A stretch of 64,000 nucleotides of DNA, taken from contig NZ_FNDX01000001.1 of the NCBI RefSeq assembly GCF_900099765.1, positions 363,880 to 427,879 on the forward strand. The letters are read 5' to 3'. Source of the DNA: Paenibacillus typhae. GTDB taxonomy: Bacteria; Bacillota; Bacilli; Paenibacillales; Paenibacillaceae. The notes beneath the pieces were generated by a model. That model was given only the letters and a program-made list of their open reading frames with translations, did no database searches and was not told the DNA's origin. A program made the position numbers and the translations under genes. The stretch's first letter is position 1. Each line of letters starts with the position of its first letter. This document shows, piece after piece, positions 53,655-62,375 of this stretch.

Positions 53655-54896
53655 ATGATGCGTAGAAGGAAATGGGCAGCGCTGTTTATGACTTTTGCAC
53701 TTCTGATTACGTTATTTCCGGCAGGAAAAGCGGCCGATGCCGCAGCAAGCTGGAACCTGGTGTGGAGCGATGAGTTCAACGGAACGTCGCTGAATACGGC
53801 GGACTGGACTGCCGAAATCGGTACCGGCAGCAGCGGCTGGGGGAATAACGAGCTCCAGTATTATACGAACCGTTCGCAGAACCTGCAGGTGACGGGCGGG
53901 AATCTGGTTATTACGGCCCAGAAGGAATCGTACAACGGCAGCAGCTACACTTCGGCCCGGATCAAGACGCAGGGCAAAAAGAGCTTCACCTACGGAAAAA
54001 TCGAAGCCCGGATGAAGCTGCCTTCAGGCCAGGGCATCTGGCCGGCCTTCTGGATGCTCGGCTCCAATATAGATACAATTGGCTGGCCGAAAAGCGGTGA
54101 GATCGACATTATGGAACGGGTGAATAACAACGCTTATGTTAACGGTACCGTTCATTGGGATGCCAACGGCCATGCCGAGTACGGCAAGGTGTCGGGCAAT
54201 CTCGATTTCTCCCAGTATCATGTGTACAGTGTCGAGTGGGATGCCAAATACATCAGATGGTACGTGGACGGCAGCCTGTTCAATGAGTTTTATATTGAAA
54301 ATAACACCGGCAACACAGAGGAATTCCAGAAACCGTTCTTCCTGCTGCTGAACCTAGCGGTGGGCGGCAACTGGCCGGGCAGCCCTAATGCCTCAACTGC
54401 ATTCCCGGCGCAGATGCTGGTGGATTATGTACGGGTCTATCAGGCGGCTTCATCGGCCAGCATTGTCAGCGGGGGCGTGTACACTTTTGCCTCCAAGGCA
54501 AGCGGTAAGGTCATGGATGTGGTGGACGTGTCCACGGCAGCCGGCGCCAAAATCCATCAATGGACCAATTATACTGCTGCCAACCAGCAGTTCCGGGTAG
54601 ACAGTACGGGTGACGGATACTACAAGCTTACAGCTGTACACAGCGGAAAAGTGCTCGATGTTCCGAACTCCTCCACAGCTACGGGCGTTCAGCTGCAGCA
54701 GTGGAACGATAACGGGACGGATGCGCAAAGATGGCGGATTGTCGATGCTGGCGGAGGCTACTACAAGCTGATTTCCAAGGTGAGCGGCCTGGCGGTGGAT
54801 GTATCCGGCTCCTCAACAGCCGACGGTGCGGCTGTGCAGCAGTGGACCGATAACGGAACGGATGCGCAGAAATGGGCATTGACCAAGGTGAACTGA
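53655..54896 (+). CDS. Secreted GH16 beta-glucanase with ricin-type CBM13
   Basis: This 413-residue secreted endo-beta-glucanase has a signal peptide (about 1-31, ending ADAAAS). The GH16 beta-jelly roll runs to about residue 268, with the catalytic motif E149-I-D151-IM-E154 (SGEIDIMERV) typical of laminarinase/lichenase types. Three ricin-B repeats follow with QQW/HQW-type motifs (HQWTNYTA, QQWNDNGTDAQRW, QQWTDNGTDAQKW). ATG at 53655 or 53658; TAGGAGGAAT precedes. Beta-1,3 or mixed-linkage glucan is the likely substrate. Confidence 0.93.
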   Translation: MMRRRKWAALFMTFALLITLFPAGKAADAAASWNLVWSDEFNGTSLNTADWTAEIGTGSSGWGNNELQYYTNRSQNLQVTGGNLVITAQKESYNGSSYTSARIKTQGKKSFTYGKIEARMKLPSGQGIWPAFWMLGSNIDTIGWPKSGEIDIMERVNNNAYVNGTVHWDANGHAEYGKVSGNLDFSQYHVYSVEWDAKYIRWYVDGSLFNEFYIENNTGNTEEFQKPFFLLLNLAVGGNWPGSPNASTAFPAQMLVDYVRVYQAASSASIVSGGVYTFASKASGKVMDVVDVSTAAGAKIHQWTNYTAANQQFRVDSTGDGYYKLTAVHSGKVLDVPNSSTATGVQLQQWNDNGTDAQRWRIVDAGGGYYKLISKVSGLAVDVSGSSTADGAAVQQWTDNGTDAQKWALTKVN

Positions 54897-54966
54897 GGCA
54901 GTTTAGGGAAAAGGGTACTGCTTGGCTGAAAAGTTTCGCTCGATTTAGCGGCAGCAGGCCTGTTTA

Positions 54967-54998
54967 CGAAAAAACACACCGGGCGGTGTGTTTTTTCG
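54967..54998. terminator. Bidirectional terminator after GH16
   Basis: A perfect 14-bp stem (54967-54980 with 54985-54998) has a GGGC loop; A6 and T6 tracts let it work in both directions. Confidence 0.92.
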
Positions 54999-55018
54999 CT
55001 GTTTATACGGCAGTCTTG

Positions 55019-55570
55019 TTAAGCCGATATTTTCGTCTTTTCTTTGCGCGGCCAGAGGAAATATGAGCCCGCGATCAGCAGATCAATGCCGACAACGATT
55101 GTCCAGAGGCTGAGAATACTCTGCAAGGCTTCTGTTCGGGACGGGTCATCAATCCAGACAATCAGACCGTAGAGGAGCCCGGCTCCCAGCAGAAAAGCTA
55201 ACAGATGCAGCAGCCAGCTTTTGAAGTAATGGAGCGCATGGTCACGGCCGGTGCGTTTGAGCGGGGGCGGGCCTTGCCTGGTGACATAGTAACGGAAGCG
55301 TTCGTCTGCCCAGCGGATCATGCTTTTGCCAAAAACAACAGAAACGGAAATATAGACAGCCGCGAGCGCATGGGCAACGGTAGCTGTTGCACCGTTAGAC
55401 AGGTCAACTCCTGCAATAACCAGCAGAACAAGATCCAGCAGCGGAGTCAGAGCAAGAAAGAAGAGGCCCAGCCTCTTGCGTTTGAAGAGGTAACGTACGC
55501 TCAGACCGGTAATAATGACAACCCAGAACAGGATTTCACAGGCAACAATGGCCCATGCTACAACATTCAT
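55019..55570 (-). CDS. Small integral membrane protein of unknown function
   Basis: This protein of about 183 residues has five hydrophobic segments, a central GKSMIRWADERFRYYVTRQGPPPL loop of mixed charge and a basic C-terminus (WPRKEKTKISA). I do not assign a function. ATG at 55570 has AGGTG 4-5 bases upstream; a GTG at 55582 is the alternative. It is divergent from the TetR gene, with the palindrome in between, so it is the probable target of that repressor. Confidence 0.75.
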   Translation of the reverse strand: MNVVAWAIVACEILFWVVIITGLSVRYLFKRKRLGLFFLALTPLLDLVLLVIAGVDLSNGATATVAHALAAVYISVSVVFGKSMIRWADERFRYYVTRQGPPPLKRTGRDHALHYFKSWLLHLLAFLLGAGLLYGLIVWIDDPSRTEALQSILSLWTIVVGIDLLIAGSYFLWPRKEKTKISA

Positions 55571-55647
55571 ATCGCACCTCACATACGCAAATAGATTATG
55601 GGAATAAATGTAGAACAGATTTAATTAAGGAGATTATAACAGCAGGT

Positions 55648-55675
55648 TTTAAATAATACAACTGTATTATTTAAA
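55648..55675. promoter_or_regulatory. 28-bp perfect palindrome, likely TetR operator
   Basis: Thirteen-base arms TTTAAATAATACA (55648-55660) and TGTATTATTTAAA (55663-55675) flank AC. It abuts the -35 of the TetR promoter. Confidence 0.75.
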
Positions 55676-55711
55676 TTGCAGCGGAAGTTTGCTGTATGCT
55701 ACAATACGGAC
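55676..55711 (+). promoter_or_regulatory. TetR promoter giving a leaderless mRNA
   Basis: TTGCAG (55676-55681), an 18-bp spacer and TACAAT (55700-55705) lie directly before ATG at 55712. The expected +1 falls on or next to the A of that ATG. No ribosome site precedes it. Confidence 0.65.
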
Positions 55712-56299
55712 ATGCCCAAATTAGTCGATCATTCAGAGCGGAAATCACATATTGCCGAAGCTACCTGGCGTGTCATCCTGAAAGAGGGCATGAAGGGGGC
55801 TACGGTACGCAAAATCGCGCAGGAGGCCGGCGTTTCGCTTGGGGCCCTGCGTCATTATTTCACTACACAGCATGAGCTGCTTGCTTTTGCCATGAAGCTT
55901 GTCAGCGACCGGGCCAATGCCCGGATCAGAGATGTTATGGCACTCGGCTTGCCGCCAAAAGAGCTGGTAACCAGGGTGCTTATGGAGCTGCTTCCTTTAG
56001 ATGAAAATTCAATGGCGGAAATGGAGGTCTGGTTCGCGTTTGTGTTTCACCATAAATATGCGGGGGAGGATTATGGCGGGCTGAACGATGGCATCTACCC
56101 GGGGATCGTCAATCTGCTCGGCCATCTGAAGAAGGAAGGATTACTGCGGGAGGAGCTGGATATGGACATCGAAGCAGAGCGATTGTACGCGCTGCTTGAC
56201 GGCTTGGCTCTGCACGCGCTGCTGGAGCCCAAGCGCCTCGACAGAGAGCGGATCCTTCGCGTGCTGCACAGCCACATGGATTCGATCTGCAGGGAGTAG
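55712..56299 (+). CDS. TetR/AcrR family transcriptional regulator
   Basis: This 195-residue repressor has an N-terminal HTH (ATVRKIAQEAGVSLGALRHYFTT) and a C-terminal ligand-binding region typical of the BetI/TetR_C group. The ATG at 55712 (MPKLVDHSERK) gives the usual family N-terminus; an upstream in-frame ATG at 55676 would lie on the -35 box. It is divergent from the membrane-protein gene. Confidence 0.9.
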   Translation: MPKLVDHSERKSHIAEATWRVILKEGMKGATVRKIAQEAGVSLGALRHYFTTQHELLAFAMKLVSDRANARIRDVMALGLPPKELVTRVLMELLPLDENSMAEMEVWFAFVFHHKYAGEDYGGLNDGIYPGIVNLLGHLKKEGLLREELDMDIEAERLYALLDGLALHALLEPKRLDRERILRVLHSHMDSICRE

Positions 56300-56327
56300 G
56301 GCAGCCGGTGCGGCGGGAGAGAACGGC

Positions 56328-56478
56328 AGGAAAGGGAATAATTCCTTTGATAGAGGCGGGAACGAGCGGGAGAGAGAAATCAAAGGGAAAAATCCCCTTG
56401 ATTGTGGTGGAAATCAGCGGGAGAGAGGAATCAAAGGGAAAAATCCCTTTGATCCGGCTGGAACAAGCGAGAGGAAGG
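56328..56478. repeat. Three tandem 51-bp repeats with hairpin cores
   Basis: Each unit has a core of the type ATCAAAGGGA-AAAA-TCCCTTTGAT (copy 3 perfect at 56430-56453; copy 2 at 56379-56402 with one change; copy 1 degenerate near 56331-56350). A G/A-rich tail (GGGAGAGAG) follows. The period is 51 bp, so frames stay open, but no gene is supported. Confidence 0.75.
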
Positions 56479-56520
56479 AAACAGTTACTTAACTACCCCG
56501 CCCCATATTACTACGTATAA

Positions 56521-56667
56521 AGCACGCACCACGCACACACCACGCGCCACGCAACACACACCACGCGCCACGCACCACACACCACAAGCCACACGCCACA
56601 CACCACACACCACGCACCACGCACCACACCACACACCACGCGCCACACACCATACACCACATACCTA
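56521..56667. repeat. CACCACGC/CACCACAC low-complexity tract
   Basis: About 145 bases consist of imperfect 7-10 base units of CACCACGC, CACCACAC and CGCCACGC. The plus strand is almost free of T and the composition is unlike the rest of the window. With 56328-56478 it accounts for most of the 438-base gap between TetR and the SGNH gene. Confidence 0.8.
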
Positions 56668-56737
56668 TCCGGCTCCGTATCCCCTCCTCAATATCCCATC
56701 CCTCAATATCCCGCTTTCATCTGCACATCCATCGTCG

Positions 56738-58477
56738 TCAGCAATACCCAAACCCAAGGATCGTAAAGCACTTGTCCTGGTCGCCGCCGGACATGGTGAT
56801 TTCCACCGTATGCTCGCCGCTGGTCTCCTGCTGGTAGACAATGACTGCATTGCAGTGGGTCCAGTTGTTCTCATGCGGGTCGGCGGTGAGCACTTGCTTG
56901 CCGTCCAAGCGGATTTCGGCTTTGCCGAAGCTTGCGCTGCCGGAATCCTTGAATACCAGAATGAGGATTTTACTCGTTATTGTCAGCCTGAAAGGCTCAG
57001 CTCCGCCTCCCTCCGGACGCATCCAGTTATAGGGGAACTCCGGCGTCCCGTGCGGATTGTCATCCAGCTCTACCATCTGCAGGTCCGTATCAGACGCTGT
57101 GAAGCTGCCCGGTTCGATCTGTACGCTGCTTAAGGTATATGAGCGGTCCAGAAGGCGTATCCCTGTAAAGTCATTCCCGATGGCCGGCGGCACTGTAAGG
57201 TCAATATCTTCAGCATCTGCCAGCGCCTCAGCAGCCTGTGTGAACAGATGGATCAGGCAATCCGCCATGACCCGGTGCCCGTCGCCGGTTGGATGATAGA
57301 TATCGTAGAAAAACTGTCTTTTAGAGATCGTATTTCCACCGGCCTTGGTCAGCTTGAACTGTTCTGTTACCGCATCCTTGATGCTTACCATCGGGAGGTT
57401 GTAGCGGAGTCCGACAGGGGAGAGCCGCTCCTGAAGGTTCCAGTCATTCACAAAAACGCTGAACAGCAGCACGACCGCAGGCTGGTTATCGGCAGACAAT
57501 ATCTTCAGACACAGGCTTTCATAGCAGTTGCCCCTGGTTTCATCCCCCGCGTCGTTGACGGCAAATTCGACAATAACGATATCCGGCCGGACAGCGCCAT
57601 CTCTGAGCACATCGCGATCATAGCGGATAATTCCAAGCTCGGACGGAGTGCCGCCAACCCCGGCTTTGATAAAATGAACATTCCCGCCTCCGTCTTTACC
57701 GTACAGCGCTTTAAATCCTAAATAGGACTGATAGGCATAACACTCACTATGGATCGGTTTGGCTCCCGCACCCTGGGTAATGGAGCCTCCGATATAGGCA
57801 ATCGTAACATCCTCTCCGCGGGAGGCTTTGTCTATGGCAGCCTTCAGACGCACGTTATTTCCCTGGTGCATCAGGGAGCGCGCAATCATCTCCCGGTAAG
57901 GTTCCGAACCGAAGGCTACCGGCGTTTCCGGGGTCAGCTCAGGTGCGGTATACCCGTCATTCAGATAAAAAATAATACTCGCCACCGCCAGCCTGCCCGC
58001 CTCGTCAAACTCAAAAGCGAATTTGCCCGGGACGTCATCGTCTGCCGACCATTCGATCTGATCCAGCTGCAAAATAAGCTCAGTCCCGTCCGCCGGACAG
58101 GGGACCTGAAGGCAGGTGCCGGATGTAAATTTGTCTGTTTTTCCCCAGTTCTGCAGCAGAAAGGAGACACCGCTCCGGCTATCCTCCGCTTTTACAGATA
58201 TTCCGATGCTATGGACGAGCTTGCGGAATCCCGCACAGGTTCCAAGCAGGGACAGTATGTCCTCGTCCTCAACCCCGCCGATATATTTGGCCTTATCAAT
58301 CAGATAGCTGCCCTCCAGATAAACCTCCTGTGAAGGCTTGCCCGAAGGGCGCGCGGTTGCTTCAATTTGCGTTTCAAACAGCACAAAAAATCCGTTTCTG
58401 CGCTCTGCAGGATCTTTAGGAGCTCTGGGGCCGTTGCCGGTGGTGCAGCTGTCGGTTGAGCTTATTGAATCTGACAT
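56738..58477 (-). CDS. SGNH/GDSL-type hydrolase with flanking beta-sandwich domains, possible carbohydrate esterase
   Basis: This 579-residue protein has an N-terminal beta-sandwich (about 1-190) and a central SGNH domain with block I IAYIGGSITQGAG (Ser in GGS), GVGGTPS, VEFAVNDAG (Asn) and DIYHPTGDGHR (Asp/His). A C-terminal beta-rich region (FRLTITSKILILVFKDSG) follows. It has no signal peptide. Similar three-part proteins are seen among carbohydrate esterases, so deacetylation of oligosaccharides is plausible but unproven. ATG at 58477 follows GAGGATGA. It is divergent from the GH115 gene. Confidence 0.82.
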   Translation of the reverse strand: MSDSISSTDSCTTGNGPRAPKDPAERRNGFFVLFETQIEATARPSGKPSQEVYLEGSYLIDKAKYIGGVEDEDILSLLGTCAGFRKLVHSIGISVKAEDSRSGVSFLLQNWGKTDKFTSGTCLQVPCPADGTELILQLDQIEWSADDDVPGKFAFEFDEAGRLAVASIIFYLNDGYTAPELTPETPVAFGSEPYREMIARSLMHQGNNVRLKAAIDKASRGEDVTIAYIGGSITQGAGAKPIHSECYAYQSYLGFKALYGKDGGGNVHFIKAGVGGTPSELGIIRYDRDVLRDGAVRPDIVIVEFAVNDAGDETRGNCYESLCLKILSADNQPAVVLLFSVFVNDWNLQERLSPVGLRYNLPMVSIKDAVTEQFKLTKAGGNTISKRQFFYDIYHPTGDGHRVMADCLIHLFTQAAEALADAEDIDLTVPPAIGNDFTGIRLLDRSYTLSSVQIEPGSFTASDTDLQMVELDDNPHGTPEFPYNWMRPEGGGAEPFRLTITSKILILVFKDSGSASFGKAEIRLDGKQVLTADPHENNWTHCNAVIVYQQETSGEHTVEITMSGGDQDKCFTILGFGYC

Positions 58478-58672
58478 GTAATGATCATCCTCACGGCTGA
58501 TATTTTGAAGGCGCTACAATTATGTTCGGTATAAGGGGGCACGTGCGCCATACAATGCCTGCATTTTATCAGAATTCGGCCTTTCCCGAAATGCATTCCC
58601 GCTCCATTAGAGCTCTTTTATGACAAATCATATCGGTTAATTACAAGAAGTATCTGGTTTACACATGGCTGC

Positions 58673-58695
58673 TGTAACCGCTTAACTTATATAAT
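58673..58695 (+). promoter_or_regulatory. GH115 -10 box with overlapping cre-like site
   Basis: TATAAT at 58690-58695 lacks a good -35. TGTAACCGCTTAACT at 58673-58687 matches 13 of 15 cre positions in reverse orientation and covers the spacer. Confidence 0.45.
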
Positions 58696-58740
58696 GTGCC
58701 TGAATAGCCTAAAAAGCCGACACGGAAGGAAGAGGAATCA

Positions 58741-61593
58741 ATGATCGTTGTGGAGCGGGGAACAGCGGCAGGAATATATCTGGACGCAGCAGAATACGAT
58801 GGAGGCTTGCGCCGGGTCGCGGAATCCTTTGCCGCAGATATAGAACTGGTAACCGGAACAAGGCCGGATATAGTCACTGAACCCGGAGAGCTGGGCAGCA
58901 CTGCTATCGTTATTGGAACCGCCGGCAGAAGCCGGCTGATCGATGAATGGATTGCCGCGGGAAAGTTGGATGTATCCGCCATTCAAGGTAAACGGGAATG
59001 CTACAGAATTCAGCGGATTGAGCATCCGTGTGACGGAGTGCAGCAGGCACTGGTTATCGCAGGCAGCGACAAACGGGGGACTATTTACGGGACCTACGCT
59101 GTCTCTGAAATGATGGGAGTGAGCCCGTGGGTTTATTTTGCCGATGTCATGCCTGAGCGAAGAACACTGCTGGACCTGCCGGATCGTAAGCTGGATGTCA
59201 GCTCCAAAGAGCCTTCAGTCAAATACCGGGGATTTTTTCTGAATGATGACTGGCCTTCGCTCGGTTCCTGGGTAACCGGGGCGTTCGGGGATTTCAACGA
59301 AGCTTTCTATGAAAAAATCTTTGAGCTGCTTCTCAGGCTGAAGGGCAATTATCTGTGGCCGGCGATGTGGAGCGCTGAGTTCAGTGTGAACGGGAAGAGT
59401 CATCCGCTTGCGAATGCTGAGCTTGCCAAGGAGTACGGCATCATCATGGGTACCTCGCATCACGAGCCGCTGTTCCGGGCCGGAAGTGAATGGCAGAGAG
59501 TGTATAAGGATTACGGAACAAGCAATCTGTGGGATTTTGCCCGGAACCGGGAGGCGATCACCGCCTTTTGGGAGGACGGCATCAGGAGGAATAAAGATTT
59601 TCCGAACCTGATTACGCTGGGCATGCGGGGCGAAAGTGATTCGGCGCTGGAAGGCAGCGACCAGGAAAACATTGAACTGCTGAAGGAGATCATCCTCACG
59701 CAAAAAGAACTGCTTAAGCGGTACGGGCTTGAGCAGGCACCGCAGGTTCTGGCCGTCTATAAAGAGGTGGAGAAGTACTGGTACGGCACGGCTGAAGCGG
59801 AGGGGCTGAAGGACTGGGAGGTTCTGAATGATGTGACCATTCTGCTGTCAGATGATAATTTCGGCAACCTCCGCAAAATCCCGGCGGGTCAGGAGCAGCA
59901 CCGCAGCGCCGGCTGGGGGATGTACTATCATCTGGATTATCACGGCGGTCCGCATTCCTACGAATGGGTGAATACGACTCCTCTGGAGAAGGTCTGGGAG
60001 CAGATGAGTATGGCTTATGATTACGGCATCCGGGATGTGTGGATTGTGAATGTCGGGGATTTGAAGCCGATGGAGCTGCCCGTATCTTACTTTCTTGATT
60101 TGGCTTATGATTTCGAAGCCTGGGGAACGGCCGCGATGAACAGGACAAAAGAATATACGGAGCGTTGGGTGCGGCAGCAGTTCGGCCATGCTGCAGATGA
60201 AGCGGCTGTGTGCGGAATTGCCGGGATACTGGCGGATTACACAAGGATGAACGGGCGGCGCAAGCCGGAAATTATCCGGCCGGATACCTTCAGCTTCGAG
60301 CATTATAATGAGGCACGGCGGGTGCTGGAGCAGGCTGGCAAGCTTGTGGAAGCAACAGAGAGGTATAACCGGCTTATCCCCGAACGGCTGCAGGATGCTT
60401 ATTTTCAGCTCGTCTATTTTCCCGCTGCGGCTTCGGCTAACGTTCTGCAAATGCAAGTGTATGCAGGGCTTAGCCGGCTCTATGCAGAGCGGGGGAGCGT
60501 TATTGCAAATACGTATGCAGGCCTGACAGCGGAAGCCATCGAACGGGACAAACAGCTGGAGCAGACGTATAACAACGGAATATCCGGCGGAAAATGGCGT
60601 GGCATGATGAGCTCGGCACATGTCGGCTATGTCAACTGGGATGCGGCAGGATGGAGTTATCCGCAGGCGGCAGCAGTGGTACCGGTAAAAGGACCGCTTA
60701 TGATCGTCGATGTGCAGGGCACGGGGCAGGGGTATACTTCAGGAACAGCGGCTCTGCCGGTTTTTACGAATCTACAGAGGGAGGCTTATACCGTTACGGT
60801 CAGCAATGGCGGGGACACGGGCTTTGCCTATGAAGCGGCAGTCAGTGCGGACTGGATCAGGCTGGACCTTCCCTGCGGCTGGATCGAGACGGGAGAGACA
60901 ATCACCGTATCCGTTGACTGGGATAAGGTGCAGGGGGCATGCAGCGGCGAAATTGTTATCAGCGGAGCCGAAGGCGCGGTTACGGTCCGTGCAGAGATAG
61001 ACTGGATTGATCTGAGCGGGGTGCCGCGGGGGACCTTTGTTGAAACGCATCATGTTATATCCATTGAGGCGGAGCATACCGTTAATCGCATTTCGGCAGA
61101 CGGGGTGGAATGGAAGAAGATCAGCAGCTATGGAAAGACTTTATCCTCAGTCAAAATGTACCCGGAAACTGTAGCCTTCAGTGAACCGGCGCAATCGCCT
61201 TACCTGGAGTACCGGGTATTCGTCCGGCGGGACGGCGAATACAGCCTGACGGCCTACGTTGCACCGACGAATCACCTCTCGCCGGTCAGCGGCTTGAAGT
61301 ATGCAGCAGGCTTTGAAGGTCACAATCCTGTCATCGCCGATGCTCTGCCTCCGGGCTTTGAAGGCGGCAATCATAATAATGGGCCCTGGTGCCGGGCGGT
61401 AATGAATAACATCCATGTTACCGTCACCACCCACACCTTATCAAAAGGTGTCCATACACTGCGTTTCTATGGGCTGGATGCCGGGCTGGTGCTGCAGAAG
61501 CTCGTGCTGTCCGCCGGCCCGCTGCCGTATTCTTATCTTGGGCCGGAGGAAAGCTACATCACTTCAGCAGAGCTGACGGAGGATAGCCTTTGA
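58741..61593 (+). CDS. GH115 alpha-glucuronidase
   Basis: This 950-residue enzyme removes (4-O-methyl)glucuronic acid from xylan and xylo-oligosaccharides, including internal positions that GH67 cannot reach. GH115 landmarks are the N-terminal IAGSDKRGTIYGTYAVSE region, YRGFFLNDDWPSLGSW, LKGNYLWPAMW, and GMYYHLDYHGGPHSYEW followed by DVWIVNVGDLKP. A C-terminal beta domain completes the usual length. No signal peptide. GGAAGAGG precedes the ATG. Its 3' end overlaps the convergent AraC gene by 35 bases. Confidence 0.94.
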   Translation: MIVVERGTAAGIYLDAAEYDGGLRRVAESFAADIELVTGTRPDIVTEPGELGSTAIVIGTAGRSRLIDEWIAAGKLDVSAIQGKRECYRIQRIEHPCDGVQQALVIAGSDKRGTIYGTYAVSEMMGVSPWVYFADVMPERRTLLDLPDRKLDVSSKEPSVKYRGFFLNDDWPSLGSWVTGAFGDFNEAFYEKIFELLLRLKGNYLWPAMWSAEFSVNGKSHPLANAELAKEYGIIMGTSHHEPLFRAGSEWQRVYKDYGTSNLWDFARNREAITAFWEDGIRRNKDFPNLITLGMRGESDSALEGSDQENIELLKEIILTQKELLKRYGLEQAPQVLAVYKEVEKYWYGTAEAEGLKDWEVLNDVTILLSDDNFGNLRKIPAGQEQHRSAGWGMYYHLDYHGGPHSYEWVNTTPLEKVWEQMSMAYDYGIRDVWIVNVGDLKPMELPVSYFLDLAYDFEAWGTAAMNRTKEYTERWVRQQFGHAADEAAVCGIAGILADYTRMNGRRKPEIIRPDTFSFEHYNEARRVLEQAGKLVEATERYNRLIPERLQDAYFQLVYFPAAASANVLQMQVYAGLSRLYAERGSVIANTYAGLTAEAIERDKQLEQTYNNGISGGKWRGMMSSAHVGYVNWDAAGWSYPQAAAVVPVKGPLMIVDVQGTGQGYTSGTAALPVFTNLQREAYTVTVSNGGDTGFAYEAAVSADWIRLDLPCGWIETGETITVSVDWDKVQGACSGEIVISGAEGAVTVRAEIDWIDLSGVPRGTFVETHHVISIEAEHTVNRISADGVEWKKISSYGKTLSSVKMYPETVAFSEPAQSPYLEYRVFVRRDGEYSLTAYVAPTNHLSPVSGLKYAAGFEGHNPVIADALPPGFEGGNHNNGPWCRAVMNNIHVTVTTHTLSKGVHTLRFYGLDAGLVLQKLVLSAGPLPYSYLGPEESYITSAELTEDSL

Positions 61594-62338
61594 TCTGTTT
61601 GAATACATTGCTGAAGTATGCGGCATCCCGGTAGCCGCAGTGGGCGGCGACTTCGGAGACATTGAAGCCGCCGGCAGACAGCAGCATTTCGGCATTATTG
61701 GCCCTAACCCGGTTGATGTATTCCTTCAAGGCCACACCGGTGTTCTGCTTGAACAGCTTGCCCATATATTCAGGGTTCAGCCCGGCCGGTGCGGCAAGCT
61801 CGCCGATCGTGATTTCTTCCGCATAGTGATCCATAATAAAGGCGGTTGCCTTCTGAATCCGGGGATCCATAAACGGGGTCTGCTGATGGTGTGCAATAAC
61901 CAGCAGACGGTAGATGATCTGCTGAAAAACAGCTCTCGCTTTCATCCGGTAGAGAGGGTGCTTCCCCATCCATACATGGGAGAAATCGCGTATGTCATCC
62001 ATAATTTCTTTCGTTCTCCAGTTGCGGGTCACCGTCTCAAAAGGAAGCTGCACCTCATTGTGCCCGCCCAGCCAGAAGAAGTTGAACGCGAAGGAATGCA
62101 TCGGCGCATCTTTGAAGGTATGGGCCTCACGGATGCTGCCCGCAGGCGCATACAGCAGATCACCGGCCTCTACCGTGTACTGGACTCCGTTGATATAATA
62201 GTTGGCCTTGCCTTCAACGATAAAAGTGAGATCATGAAAGTCGATGGTACTCCGGCCGATTCCCCAGCCTTCAAAGCACTTCCGGTCGACAAAGAGAAAA
62301 ACATCCGGCACCAGCTGCTCGTACTGATTGATATCCAT
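61559..62338 (-). CDS. AraC family transcriptional regulator with cupin domain
   Basis: This 259-residue regulator has a cupin (INGVQYTVEAGDLLYAPAG, YINGVQ) and a C-terminal double HTH (LNPEYMGKLFKQNTGVA, AAYFSNVFKQIKGYPPS). GGAGGAGG precedes the ATG at 62338. The 35-base tail-to-tail overlap with GH115 suggests a fixed pair; GH115 is its likely target. Confidence 0.9.
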   Translation of the reverse strand: MDINQYEQLVPDVFLFVDRKCFEGWGIGRSTIDFHDLTFIVEGKANYYINGVQYTVEAGDLLYAPAGSIREAHTFKDAPMHSFAFNFFWLGGHNEVQLPFETVTRNWRTKEIMDDIRDFSHVWMGKHPLYRMKARAVFQQIIYRLLVIAHHQQTPFMDPRIQKATAFIMDHYAEEITIGELAAPAGLNPEYMGKLFKQNTGVALKEYINRVRANNAEMLLSAGGFNVSEVAAHCGYRDAAYFSNVFKQIKGYPPSALLK

Positions 62339-62375
62339 GCTTGACTAGCCTCCTCCGGTTCAATCATAGCGCCTC

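Noticed and set aside
56196..56492. 98-codon ORF through the 51-bp repeats
   Set aside because: Its repeating peptide simply mirrors the 51-bp (17-codon) period; other frames are open too, and no ribosome site or family is seen.
56328..56667. Possible CRISPR array
   Set aside because: The repeats are contiguous with no unique spacers, and the CACCACGC tract is simple sequence. No cas gene is present.
59848..60621. 257-codon minus-strand ORF opposite GH115
   Set aside because: It lies within the conserved GH115 core and is rich in Cys/Arg/His, as antisense frames of GC-rich genes often are.
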